Part shown: positions 8,164-16,411 of the stretch, in pieces
Numbering within the stretch: position 1 is the stretch's first letter
How the letters are laid out: each line of letters starts with the position of its first letter
Assembly (NCBI RefSeq): GCF_002482975.1
Contig: NZ_DLHA01000023.1
Location: 1-61,990 of the forward strand
Direction: 5' to 3'
DNA: 61,990 nt
From: Flavobacterium sp. UBA7680
GTDB lineage: Bacteria > Bacteroidota > Bacteroidia > Flavobacteriales > Flavobacteriaceae
Notes under the pieces: model-generated
What the model saw: the letters and a program-made list of their open reading frames with translations, nothing else
Told to the model about the DNA's origin: nothing
Databases searched by the model: none
Made by a program: the position numbers and the translations under genes

Positions 8164-9738
8164 ATGAAAAACTTAAAAATAAATAATCGATTTACTGCTG
8201 AATTGCCTGCGGATACTGATTTAACAAATGAAATTCGTCAAGTTAGAAACACTGCTTTTTCGTATGTAAATCCAACAAAACCTTCAAATCCAAAATTGAT
8301 TCACGCTTCTGAAGAAGTAGCCGAATTGGTCGGGATTTCAAAAGACGAAATTCAATCTGAGGAATTTTTGAATGTTTTTTCAGGAAAAGAAATTCTTTCT
8401 GAAACAAAGCCTTATGCGATGTGTTATGCCGGACATCAATTCGGAAACTGGGCTGGACAATTAGGCGACGGCCGCGCAATTAATTTAACGGAGGTTGAAA
8501 ATAACAATCAGTTTTTTACCCTTCAATTAAAAGGTGCCGGAAAAACTCCATATTCCAGAACTGCTGATGGTTTGGCAGTTTTACGTTCCTCAATAAGAGA
8601 ATATTTATGCGCCGAAGCCATGTATCATTTAGGTGTTCCCACTACCCGATCGCTTTCGTTGATTCTTTCTGGAGATCAGGTTTTGCGCGACGTTTTATAC
8701 AATGGAAATCCTGCTTACGAAAATGGTGCAATTGTATGTCGTGTTGCGCCTTCTTTTATTCGTTTTGGAAGTTTTGAAATGCTGACTGCCAGAAATGAAC
8801 TTAAAAATTTAAAGCAATTTGTAGAATACAATATCAAACATTATTTCACTGAAATTACTGGCGAACCAAAAGAGCAATATTTGCAGTTCTTTAAAAAAGT
8901 AGCCGATACAACACGCGAAATGATTTTGCACTGGCAGCGAGTTGGTTTTGTTCACGGCGTAATGAATACAGATAATATGTCGATTCACGGAATCACAATT
9001 GATTACGGGCCTTACGGATGGCTTGAAAATTATGACCCGAATTGGACACCAAATACTACAGACAGTCAAAATAAAAGATACCGATTCGGGAATCAGCCGC
9101 AAGTGGCCCATTGGAATTTATATCAATTGGCAAATGCTATTTATCCATTGATTAACGAAACCGAGGAGTTAGAAAAAATCTTAGAATCATTTATGGATGA
9201 TTTTATTTTAGATTATAAAGAAATGATTCTAAATAAATTAGGATTGTTTATTTCAACTTCTGCTCAAATTGATAATGATTTAACAGATAATCTTGAAGCG
9301 ACTTTACAATTGACAGAAACGGATATGACGATCTTTTTTAGAAATTTAAGTTCCGTTAAAAAATCGGATTCTGTTGAAAAAGCGATTGAAAAAATTCAAT
9401 TCTCGTTTTATAAAATTGAAGAAGTTTCGGGAGATATTTTAGATGCCTGGAAAAAATGGTTGGCAGTTTATTTGGATAGATTGAACGCTGAAGAATTATC
9501 TGATGAAGAACGTTCTCAAAAAATGAACTTAATTAATCCGAAATATGTGCTTCGAAATTATATGGCTCAATTAGCCATTGATGCAGCTGATAAAGAAGAT
9601 TATTCGCTGGTCGATGAATTGTATAAACTTTTACAAAAGCCATACGATGAACAACCTGAAAATGAAAAATGGTTCGCAAAACGCCCGGATTGGGCACGAA
9701 CTAAAGTTGGTTGTTCTATGCTTTCTTGTAGTTCTTAA
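8164..9738 (+). CDS. selO: Protein adenylyltransferase SelO (YdiU/UPF0061 family)
   Basis: 524 residues from the Met at 8164 (MKNLKINNRF). An upstream Met at 8140 lies within the palindromic repeat and is less likely. SelO is a pseudokinase-fold enzyme that flips ATP and transfers AMP to Ser/Thr/Tyr of proteins. Visible landmarks are YAGHQFGNWAGQLGDGRA, QLKGAGKTPYSRTADGLAVLRSS, the catalytic-loop region HGVMNTDNMSIHG and DYGPYGW. The C-terminus CSMLSCSS carries the redox-active Cys that corresponds to the selenocysteine position of vertebrate SelO. Bacterial SelO is linked to oxidative stress and glutathionylation, which suits its neighbour msrA. Confidence 0.92.
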   Translation: MKNLKINNRFTAELPADTDLTNEIRQVRNTAFSYVNPTKPSNPKLIHASEEVAELVGISKDEIQSEEFLNVFSGKEILSETKPYAMCYAGHQFGNWAGQLGDGRAINLTEVENNNQFFTLQLKGAGKTPYSRTADGLAVLRSSIREYLCAEAMYHLGVPTTRSLSLILSGDQVLRDVLYNGNPAYENGAIVCRVAPSFIRFGSFEMLTARNELKNLKQFVEYNIKHYFTEITGEPKEQYLQFFKKVADTTREMILHWQRVGFVHGVMNTDNMSIHGITIDYGPYGWLENYDPNWTPNTTDSQNKRYRFGNQPQVAHWNLYQLANAIYPLINETEELEKILESFMDDFILDYKEMILNKLGLFISTSAQIDNDLTDNLEATLQLTETDMTIFFRNLSSVKKSDSVEKAIEKIQFSFYKIEEVSGDILDAWKKWLAVYLDRLNAEELSDEERSQKMNLINPKYVLRNYMAQLAIDAADKEDYSLVDELYKLLQKPYDEQPENEKWFAKRPDWARTKVGCSMLSCSS

Positions 9739-9751
9739 TTTTTTTTTTAGG

Positions 9752-9888
9752 TTGCCACGAATTACACAAATTTTCACGAATTAATATTTTTGTCAGTTCG
9801 AGCGAAGTCGAGAACACACACGCATCTCGACTCCGCTCGATGTGACAGTTCAAAAAAAATTCGTGAAAATTTGTGTAATTCGTGGCAA
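9752..9888. repeat. Nested palindrome: 31-bp perfect inverted repeat enclosing a second palindrome family
   Basis: Outer arms 9752-9782 (starting TTGCCACGAATTACACAAAT) and 9858-9888 are perfect 31-bp inverse complements. Inside lies a second hairpin of a different family, with arms about 9791-9813 (TGTCAGTTCGAGCGAAGTCG) and 9827-9846 (CTCGACTCCGCTCGATGTGA). The inner family also occurs alone at 50183-50254. The element lies between convergent selO and the YpdA-like gene and could also terminate both. Confidence 0.9.
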
Positions 9889-9892
9889 AACC

Positions 9893-10861
9893 TTATTTAG
9901 AAGTAATATAATCCACAATCATATTAGCGTGAATTCTTGAGTTTTCGATAAACCATTTATGTGTCTGCATTCCTCCGCAGACAACGCCTGCAAGGAATAG
10001 GCCTTCAACATTGGTTTCCATAGTTTCAGGATTATACGTTGGAATTTTCAAATCGTCATTTGAAAGTTCAATTCCTATATTTTCCAGAAAATTCAAGTCT
10101 GGTTTATAACCTGTTAAAGCCAAAACAAAATCATTTTCTATTGTCACTTTACCAACTGGAGTTTCAATTTCAACTTCATTATCACGGATTTCCGTAATAT
10201 TCGATTCAAAATAAGCTTTGATACTTCCTTCTGCGATTCGGTTTTCGATATCGGGTTTAACCCAATATTTTACTCGATTATTGATTTCATTTTTACGAAT
10301 TACCATAGTTACGTTGGCGCCTTTTCGCCAGCATTCTAAAGCTGCATCAACAGATGAATTGTTTGCACCAACAACTATAACATTTCTAAAAGCATATTCA
10401 TGCGCTTCTTTATAGTAATGGCGAACTTTTGGTAATTCTTCGCCTTTTAGATTCATGTGAATTGGAATATCATAAAAACCGGTAGCAATCACAACGTTTT
10501 TCGATTTGTATGAACTTTTGTCGGTAGCAATTTCGAAAACAGAATTTCCAGTTTTTTTAATCTTAGTTACTTTTTCAAATAGATTAATATTTAAATTAAA
10601 ATAACGATGGATATTTCGATAATATTCTAAAGCTTCCTGACGACCCGGTTTTGGTGCTAAACAGTTAAACGGAATATCTCCAATTTCAAGTCTTTCGGCA
10701 GTAGAGAAAAAAGTCATGTACAACGGATAATTGAAAATACTATTTACAATCGCACCTTTTTCTATAATTAAATAACGCAAGTTTTTCTTTTGAGCTTCTA
10801 TTGCACAAGCCAGACCTATTGGCCCGCCTCCTACAATAATTAAATCATATTGGTCTGCCAT
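9893..10861 (-). CDS. ypdA: YpdA-family FAD-dependent reductase (putative bacillithiol disulfide reductase)
   Basis: 322 residues. The N-terminal dinucleotide motif is IIVGGGPIGLACA (about 8-20) and a second NAD(P)-binding motif IVVGANNSSVDAALE is near 160. It lacks the CxxC of thioredoxin reductases, as expected for YpdA/Bdr, which reduces bacillithiol disulfide with NADPH. Whether this organism makes bacillithiol cannot be judged here because no bsh gene is in the window. It begins 3 bp after the CYTH gene stop, so the two form an operon on the minus strand. Confidence 0.8.
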   Translation of the reverse strand: MADQYDLIIVGGGPIGLACAIEAQKKNLRYLIIEKGAIVNSIFNYPLYMTFFSTAERLEIGDIPFNCLAPKPGRQEALEYYRNIHRYFNLNINLFEKVTKIKKTGNSVFEIATDKSSYKSKNVVIATGFYDIPIHMNLKGEELPKVRHYYKEAHEYAFRNVIVVGANNSSVDAALECWRKGANVTMVIRKNEINNRVKYWVKPDIENRIAEGSIKAYFESNITEIRDNEVEIETPVGKVTIENDFVLALTGYKPDLNFLENIGIELSNDDLKIPTYNPETMETNVEGLFLAGVVCGGMQTHKWFIENSRIHANMIVDYITSK

Positions 10862-10864
10862 AAA

Positions 10865-11341
10865 TTATTCTTTTCCCCAGTTTTTAAAAGGATTTTTGCT
10901 CAAATAAGCGTTATAATATCTTTCGTCATTTGTTACTTCTTCTCCCAGCCAATCTGGTTTTTCGAAACTTTCATCTTCAGACTGCAGTTCAATTTCTGCC
11001 ATTGTTAAACCTTCATTTTCTCCATAAAATTCATCCACTTCATAAATATGGTTTCCGAATTTAATTTCATAACGTGTTTTCTCAATTTTACCTTTTTCGC
11101 ATAATTTCAACAGTTCTGCAGCTTCGTCAAGCGGAATTTGATTTTCCCATTCAAAACGGGACATTCCTCCCTGATGGCCAATTCCTTTTATGGTTAAAAA
11201 AGCTTTATCTCCCTTAATTCTAACACGAACCGTTCTCTCGGCAATTGAACTTAAATAACCTTGTGCAATTTGATTTTTTGCAAATGCCTGTTCTTTAAAA
11301 TCGTCTGATTTTACAAGAAACTTTCTTTCTATCTCGAGCAT
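10865..11341 (-). CDS. CYTH domain protein (triphosphate tunnel enzyme family)
   Basis: 158 residues covering one CYTH domain. The signature ExExK is present as EIERK (residues 3-7), followed by basic and acidic tunnel residues in TVRVRIKGDKAFLTIKG, KTRYEI, EVDEFYGE and AEIELQSEDE. Bacterial members usually hydrolyse inorganic triphosphate or bind nucleotides and metal ions; some relatives are adenylate cyclases. Cytoplasmic. It is the first gene of a two-gene operon with the YpdA-like reductase. Confidence 0.85.
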   Translation of the reverse strand: MLEIERKFLVKSDDFKEQAFAKNQIAQGYLSSIAERTVRVRIKGDKAFLTIKGIGHQGGMSRFEWENQIPLDEAAELLKLCEKGKIEKTRYEIKFGNHIYEVDEFYGENEGLTMAEIELQSEDESFEKPDWLGEEVTNDERYYNAYLSKNPFKNWGKE

Positions 11342-11536
11342 TTTGAATCTTAATTTATTTTACTGCAATTTACTCATTTTAATTCAGCCGTGGAATTTCA
11401 TTTTTAAAAATCCAGTTATAAAATTCGTTTCAAGTTTTAATTTATCTGGTCTAAAATGAAACCAATTTCACTGATAGTTAATATGTTACATGTCTTAATT
11501 TTCCTTAATTTTGATAGAACCTTAATTCATCAAATC

Positions 11537-12457
11537 ATGTCTAAAAAAATATTTTATCTATTAGGGATCGCTCTAGTCATAATTTTAGGTACAATTTTGT
11601 ATATAAAATTTTGCTGCAATTGCGATGCGGCCCAGCCAAATGCTGCTGTCGAAAAAGCACCTCCTACGGCAATTAAAAATGATAATTTTGTTCCTTTTAT
11701 CATAAACGGTTCCGGATTTGAATTTCAGACGAATGATAATTTTAAATTTCTAAAAAATAATCCTGCTGCAATTCAACCCATAAGTGATTCAATTTCAATT
11801 GGAATTGAAAAACTTAAAACTTTTTTGCTTTCAAATCCTAAACAAAAAGTTACCATTACAGGTTATGCAACTTCTGATGAAACCAACACAACAAAATTTG
11901 AAAATCTTGGATTAGCACGAGCAAATGATGTTAAAAATTATTTTATTTCAAAAGGTTTAGCTTCTTCTCAATTGGATACAAAAGGAGAAATTATCAACAG
12001 CTGGAAAACGAATGCAGATACACTTATTGGCCCTGTTGAATACGAATTTGGGACTATTGACGCTGCTTCTGCTGATACAACTTCTACAGATGAATGGTCT
12101 GCATTAAAAGAAAAAATTAATGCCAATCCGTTGATTCTTCATTTTAACACCAATAAATCGAGCTTTAATTTAAATGAAGAAGAACAGCAAAAAGTGGCTG
12201 ATATTAGTAAATATTTAAAAAATGTAAAAAACACTTCTGTCTTAGTTGTGGGGCATAGTGATAATGTCGGAAATCGGGATTTAAATATAGAATTGGCACA
12301 AAAAAGAGCCGATTTTTCTAAAAATTATTTAATCAAAAATGGCATTGAAGCCTCCAGAATCGAAACTGAATCAAAAGGTCCGGATGAACCAATTGGCGAT
12401 AACACAACCGCCGAAGGAAAAGCAAGCAACAGAAGAACCGTAATTACGATCAAATAA
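11537..12457 (+). CDS. OmpA-family protein with two OmpA-like domains
   Basis: 306 residues from MSKKIFYLLGIAL. An N-terminal membrane helix or uncleaved signal anchor (about 5-25) is followed by a short Cys-containing stretch (KFCCNCDAA). The first, degenerate OmpA-like domain covers roughly residues 70-165. The second, canonical one covers about 190-306 and has VVGHSDNVGNRDLNIELAQK and SNRRTVI, the peptidoglycan-binding signature. It probably tethers a membrane to peptidoglycan. TAATTTTG at 11506-11513 suits a promoter 24 bp before the start. The next gene follows by 17 bp. Confidence 0.8.
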   Translation: MSKKIFYLLGIALVIILGTILYIKFCCNCDAAQPNAAVEKAPPTAIKNDNFVPFIINGSGFEFQTNDNFKFLKNNPAAIQPISDSISIGIEKLKTFLLSNPKQKVTITGYATSDETNTTKFENLGLARANDVKNYFISKGLASSQLDTKGEIINSWKTNADTLIGPVEYEFGTIDAASADTTSTDEWSALKEKINANPLILHFNTNKSSFNLNEEEQQKVADISKYLKNVKNTSVLVVGHSDNVGNRDLNIELAQKRADFSKNYLIKNGIEASRIETESKGPDEPIGDNTTAEGKASNRRTVITIK

Positions 12458-12474
12458 TCAAAAATATACTTATT

Positions 12475-13029
12475 ATGAATTTACCATGTATCTTAATACC
12501 GATTTTAGTGGGTATAATCTGTGGAATTTTAGGTTACTTACTAGGAAAATTGAACTCAAAAGAAGATGATTCTTTAGCTGCATCATTACAAGCAGATCTT
12601 GATGCGTGTAAAGCAAATACGAAAAATTTAAATACAAAAATAGCTTCTCTGGAAGCAGATTTGGCGGCTGCACATACCAAAGCTTCTGCATCTGTACCTA
12701 AATCATTTGTTGCAGAAGCTCCATCTGCTTTGTTTGATAGTGCACTGGCCGCAAATGTATTAGGCAAAAAAATAAAACAAGACGATTTGAAAATTGTCGA
12801 AGGAATTGGCCCTAAAATAGAAGCTTTATTTAACGCTGCCGGAATTAATACCTGGCGTGAACTTTCAGAAGCATCGACAGAAAAACTACAATCCATTCTG
12901 GATGCCGGAGGAGAAAATTTTGCTATGCATAATCCAAGTACCTGGGCTAGACAAGCTTTATTTGCTTATCAAGGCAAATGGCAGGAACTAAAAGAATGGC
13001 AGGATAATTTACTTGGCGGGAAAGAGTAA
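12475..13029 (+). CDS. Membrane-anchored protein with coiled coil and helix-hairpin-helix domain
   Basis: 184 residues. A membrane helix (about 4-25, ILIPILVGIICGILGYLLG) is followed by a coiled coil (about 35-65). A C-terminal helix-hairpin-helix region holds LKIVEGIGPKIEALFNAAGI and NTWRELSEASTEKLQSILD (about 105-145). The HhH motif usually contacts DNA or mediates protein contacts, and similar proteins are described as DUF4332 or flap-endonuclease-like. Pairing with the OmpA gene 17 bp upstream is common in Flavobacteria. Function unknown. Confidence 0.75.
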   Translation: MNLPCILIPILVGIICGILGYLLGKLNSKEDDSLAASLQADLDACKANTKNLNTKIASLEADLAAAHTKASASVPKSFVAEAPSALFDSALAANVLGKKIKQDDLKIVEGIGPKIEALFNAAGINTWRELSEASTEKLQSILDAGGENFAMHNPSTWARQALFAYQGKWQELKEWQDNLLGGKE

Positions 13030-13033
13030 AAAA

Positions 13034-13122
13034 TAGGTTCAAAGGTGCAGAGTTGCAAAGGTTCAGAGGTTTTATATCGTGCTTTTTAACCCTATGAATC
13101 TTTGTTACTTTGTACCTTTTCC
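13034..13122. repeat. CTTTG-CCTTTGAACCTTT family repeat, running into the end of menC
   Basis: A copy in one orientation (13034-13070, GGTTCAAAGGTGCAGAGTTG) faces a second in the other orientation (13098-13120, TTTGTTACTTTGTACCTTTT). The second copy lies inside the last codons of menC on the minus strand. Related copies are at about 24379-24428 and 33229-33268. Confidence 0.7.
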
Positions 13123-14156
13123 AAAATTAGCGAATTCCAGTCTATTGATGTATTGTACCACAATTTTCCTTTTACGACTTCTAATGGAGAATCAAAATTA
13201 TTGGTGTAAAGCGCTCCTGTTCCTAATCCTTGAGGCATTTTTGAATTTTGAAGAAATGTCCATTGTGCGATTGCATTTAATCCGATATTGCTTTCTAATG
13301 CAGAGGTTATCCACCAGCCAATATTGTATTTATCTGCTAATTTTATCCATTCCTGTGTTCCTCTAAAACCGCCAATAAAACTTGGTTTTAAAATAATATA
13401 TTGTGGTTTGATTTCTTGCAGTAATTTTTCTTTTTCTTCTAATAAAAATACACCAATTAGTTCTTCATCTAAAGCAATTGAAAAAGGAGTTATTTTACAC
13501 AAATCAGCCATAGCCTGAATATTTCCTTTTTTAATAGGCTGTTCGATACTATGTAATTGAAATTTATTTAATTGGTTGAGTTTATCTAAAGCTTCATTTA
13601 AAGCAAAAGCACCATTTGCATCAACTCTAATTTCTATTTCTTCTGCTGAAAAATGACTGCGGATAAATTCTAATAATTCTAATTCTTTTTGAAAATCTAT
13701 CGCTCCAATTTTAAGTTTGATACAGCTGAATCCGTCTGCTAATTTTTCTTCAATCTGCTGTTTCATGAAAGCCGGCTCGCCCATCCAAACCAAACCATTT
13801 ATCTCAATTGACTGCGTATTATTAGTAAAATCAGAAGGAAACAATAAATATGGATTTTCGCTTTTTAGTGATAAAAAAGCCATTTCAATTCCGAATTGAA
13901 TTGAAGGGAATTCCAGTAAAGATTCCCATAACGCTTTTTCTCCTAAATGAATATTCTCGCAAGCCCACTTTAGTTTTTCTTCGTAATCATCGCGATCATC
14001 AGCACTTAAGCCACGAAGTATACCGCACTCACCTATTCCCTTTTTACCGTTTTCTTCAAGAACAATAAACCAGGTTTCTTTTTCGGTCATAACACCGCGA
14101 GACGTCCCGGACGGACGTTTAAACTCGAGCATGTATTTGTGGTAAGTCGCTTTCAC
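13092..14156 (-). CDS. menC: o-Succinylbenzoate synthase MenC
   Basis: 354-residue enolase-superfamily enzyme that dehydrates SHCHC to o-succinylbenzoate in menaquinone synthesis. The catalytic Lys pair is in CIKLKIG (about 200-206). The metal ligands are the Asp in IRVDANGAF (about 224-232), the Glu in SIEQP and the acidic residues of ALDEELIG. The second catalytic Lys is in YIILKPSFIGG. The last eight residues (KVQSNKDS) are encoded by an intergenic-type repeat, so the natural C-terminus may have been altered. menE is not adjacent in this window. Confidence 0.88.
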   Translation of the reverse strand: MKATYHKYMLEFKRPSGTSRGVMTEKETWFIVLEENGKKGIGECGILRGLSADDRDDYEEKLKWACENIHLGEKALWESLLEFPSIQFGIEMAFLSLKSENPYLLFPSDFTNNTQSIEINGLVWMGEPAFMKQQIEEKLADGFSCIKLKIGAIDFQKELELLEFIRSHFSAEEIEIRVDANGAFALNEALDKLNQLNKFQLHSIEQPIKKGNIQAMADLCKITPFSIALDEELIGVFLLEEKEKLLQEIKPQYIILKPSFIGGFRGTQEWIKLADKYNIGWWITSALESNIGLNAIAQWTFLQNSKMPQGLGTGALYTNNFDSPLEVVKGKLWYNTSIDWNSLILEKVQSNKDS

Positions 14157-14170
14157 TGTGCTGTTTTTAA

Positions 14171-14245
14171 ACCATATAAGTTATATAAGTAAATTTAAGT
14201 TTTTCGTTGCCAAAAGTTTAAATGAACTTATATAACTTATATGGT
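14171..14245. repeat. Long hairpin of the CATATAAGTTATATAAG family
   Basis: Perfect 20-bp arms at 14171-14190 (ACCATATAAGTTATATAAGT) and 14226-14245 face each other across a 35-base spacer that is itself partly self-complementary. It sits between the TPR gene and menC, both on the minus strand, and may act as a terminator or processing site. Confidence 0.85.
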
Positions 14246-14254
14246 GAAATATTT

Positions 14255-15457
14255 TTAATTGAATAATTTTAGGATTTTTTCGAAGTCTTTTGAGGGTAAA
14301 CCTGCTTTTTCGAAAAGGACAAAATCAGATTTTGTTTTGTCTTTCCAGCTTAGACTGTCTGTAACGTTTTGATCTTGATATTTTTTATAGATTGTTTTTG
14401 CGTCACTGTAATTATTGCTTACTAAATAAACGTGTGCTAAATTTAGTTTTACCAATAACTCTGTATCGTCTAATTTTTCGCCTTCTTGTAAAAACTTTAA
14501 TGCTTTTGCATATTGTTTTGTCAGGATATAGCAATAACCAATTGAACTATAGTCTAATGCTGTAGCTTTTCCGTCATTAATAATTATATTTAATTTCTGG
14601 ATTGCTTCGTTATACTTTTGTTGTTTTATTAAAGTTGCAATCTGATTTCTTAAATCGTTATAAACGTTTTTAGAAATATCGGCATCTTTATAACAAGCAT
14701 TTCCAAAGTCTTTGTAAACTTTTGTTTTTTCTACTGCCAATAATTTTTGAAATTCAGCATAACGATATTCTTTCATGATTTTATCTAAAATACAAACACA
14801 AAAATCATCAGAATTGGCCATTTTCTGAGCCATTGTTGATGTTTTGCACAAACTGATAATTTCATTTTTGTTATCCTGATTCCAGCCGCGGTTTAGTTTA
14901 GTATCAACCCAAGGCACGACTTCTAAAACTATTTTTTGAGTCAAAAACCAATTTTTGCTTTCAAAACCAAACCAAATTGTTTTTGTATTTTCTTTTAAAC
15001 AGGAATTTTTATCTAATGAAATTCTTTTTGCGTCTTTACTAACTGGTTCTGACTGAGAATAACATGCTGAATCTATTTTTCCGTCGGAAACGTATTTCTT
15101 TGCAGTTTCATTTGAAGTAAATAATGAATATGTGCATTGGTCGTCTCCAGAAATTTTAGACATTAAAAAAACAGCTCCGGCAGAACCTTGTCCTATTCCG
15201 TATGGATCTGGAATTGCTTTTAAAAGCGAAACCAAACTATTGGCCATTTGCTGATTTTTGTCGAGAAGTGTAATTCTGTACACAATTTCAGTTGTTCCTA
15301 CTGGTAAATCTTCTGTTTTTACTACAAGTCGGTCACCTGCTGAAACCAGAACTTCTTTTGTAGTTGCACGTTCTTTGTCCCAATAACCGTCTTTTTGAGC
15401 AAATGCGCTGTAGGTTGAAGTTATTAAAAGGATTAAAAATATTCTTTTGAAAGTCAT
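14255..15457 (-). CDS. Secreted tetratricopeptide-repeat protein
   Basis: 400 residues from MTFKRIFLILLITSTYSAFAQ, a clear signal peptide. The open frame extends upstream through palindromic repeat sequence, which I exclude. The N-terminal half is a beta-rich region of unknown type, with several Cys. The C-terminal part (about 285-390) contains TPR-like units such as KYNEAIQKLNIIINDGKA and QYAKALKFLQEGEKLDD. It is probably a periplasmic or outer-membrane-associated scaffold. It lies among menaquinone genes but has no evident link to that pathway. Confidence 0.75.
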   Translation of the reverse strand: MTFKRIFLILLITSTYSAFAQKDGYWDKERATTKEVLVSAGDRLVVKTEDLPVGTTEIVYRITLLDKNQQMANSLVSLLKAIPDPYGIGQGSAGAVFLMSKISGDDQCTYSLFTSNETAKKYVSDGKIDSACYSQSEPVSKDAKRISLDKNSCLKENTKTIWFGFESKNWFLTQKIVLEVVPWVDTKLNRGWNQDNKNEIISLCKTSTMAQKMANSDDFCVCILDKIMKEYRYAEFQKLLAVEKTKVYKDFGNACYKDADISKNVYNDLRNQIATLIKQQKYNEAIQKLNIIINDGKATALDYSSIGYCYILTKQYAKALKFLQEGEKLDDTELLVKLNLAHVYLVSNNYSDAKTIYKKYQDQNVTDSLSWKDKTKSDFVLFEKAGLPSKDFEKILKLFN

Positions 15458-15474
15458 ATTTGGTTTAAATCTTT

Positions 15475-15540
15475 TGCCACGAATTGCACAAATTTTCACT
15501 AATTTTTTATTTGCCACAGATTGCACAGATTAAAGTGATT
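15475..15540. repeat. Two half-palindromes of different families side by side
   Basis: GCCACGAATTGCACAAATTTTCAC at about 15475 belongs to the family of the outer arms at 9752-9888, and GCCACAGATTGCACAGATTA (about 15514) to the family at 8045-8145. Both are single arms without their partner. They lie just upstream of the TPR gene start. Confidence 0.7.
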
Positions 15541-15703
15541 CAATAATTCATTATCTGACATATATTGTGCCAAATATTTTTTATGAAACCGAATGTCCTA
15601 GCCCCGATAGAAGCGACATCCTTTTGTGGTCTCGTTTTTTCACGAGACCATAAAAGATATAGCGGATAGCGGGATTAGCTCCTTACTATACTCAGGATAA
15701 CTA

Positions 15704-16381
15704 TTATAATTCTATAGATTCTCCAATATTTAAAAGCATCAAATCTTTTCCTTTATCAAAGAATTTGCGGATTGATTCTTCATGGTTGATTTCGATATAA
15801 CCAAAAGTATCAAAGTGATAACCTAGAATTTTGTCGCATTCTACAAAGTCAGACGCAATTATGGCATCTTCAACATCCATTGTAAAATTATTTCCGATTG
15901 GAAGAATGGCTAAATCTAATTTCGTACGCAGCGGAATCAATTTCATATCAAATGTAAGTGCTGTATCTCCGGCAATGTAAATGTTTTTGTGTTCACCTTC
16001 GATTACAAATCCGCCTGGATTTCCTCCGTAAGTTCCATCAGTGAAAGAACTTGAGTGAATTGCGTTTACATATTTTACTCTTCCAAAATCAAATTTCCAG
16101 CTTCCGCCGTGATTCATTGGGTGTGCGTTAAAACCTTTTTTTGCGTAGTAACTTGTAATTTCAGCATTTGAAACAATTACTGCATTGGTATTTTTTGCAA
16201 TAGTATCTACATCTAAAACGTGATCGCTGTGCGCGTGAGTTAATAAGATATAATCGGCTTTTAATGTGTTTATGTCGATGGCTGCAGCTTGTGGATTTCC
16301 AGAAATAAACGGGTCAACAAGAATGTGTTTTCCTCCTACTTCGATCCCTAAAGATGCGTGTCCGTAAAATGTAATTTTCAT
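15704..16381 (-). CDS. Metal-dependent hydrolase, metallo-beta-lactamase fold (UPF0173/UlaG-like)
   Basis: 225 residues. The metal-binding motif HxHxDH is HAHSDH (H49-H54), with further ligands in HSSSFTDG and AGDTAL and a C-terminal His in LGYHFDTFG. The start MKITFYGHASLGIE is typical of the UPF0173 group of MBL-fold hydrolases. Cytoplasmic, substrate unknown. It ends the minus-strand run menB-menA-hydrolase; the gap to menA is about 30 bp, so it is probably co-transcribed, a linkage common in Flavobacteria. Confidence 0.88.
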   Translation of the reverse strand: MKITFYGHASLGIEVGGKHILVDPFISGNPQAAAIDINTLKADYILLTHAHSDHVLDVDTIAKNTNAVIVSNAEITSYYAKKGFNAHPMNHGGSWKFDFGRVKYVNAIHSSSFTDGTYGGNPGGFVIEGEHKNIYIAGDTALTFDMKLIPLRTKLDLAILPIGNNFTMDVEDAIIASDFVECDKILGYHFDTFGYIEINHEESIRKFFDKGKDLMLLNIGESIEL

Positions 16382-16411
16382 TTTTAAAAAGTTTTAAAGT
16401 TGAACTTAAAA

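Noticed and set aside
8809..9111. 100-residue minus-strand frame opposite selO
   Set aside because: selO is unmistakable in the forward frame and the antisense frame has no recognisable motif.
10218..10415. 65-residue plus-strand frame inside the YpdA-like gene
   Set aside because: Antisense shadow within a clear Rossmann-fold enzyme; no independent support.
12534..12896. 120-residue minus-strand frame opposite the helix-hairpin-helix gene
   Set aside because: Shadow of a well-supported plus-strand gene with membrane helix, coiled coil and HhH motif; no homology-like motifs in the antisense product.
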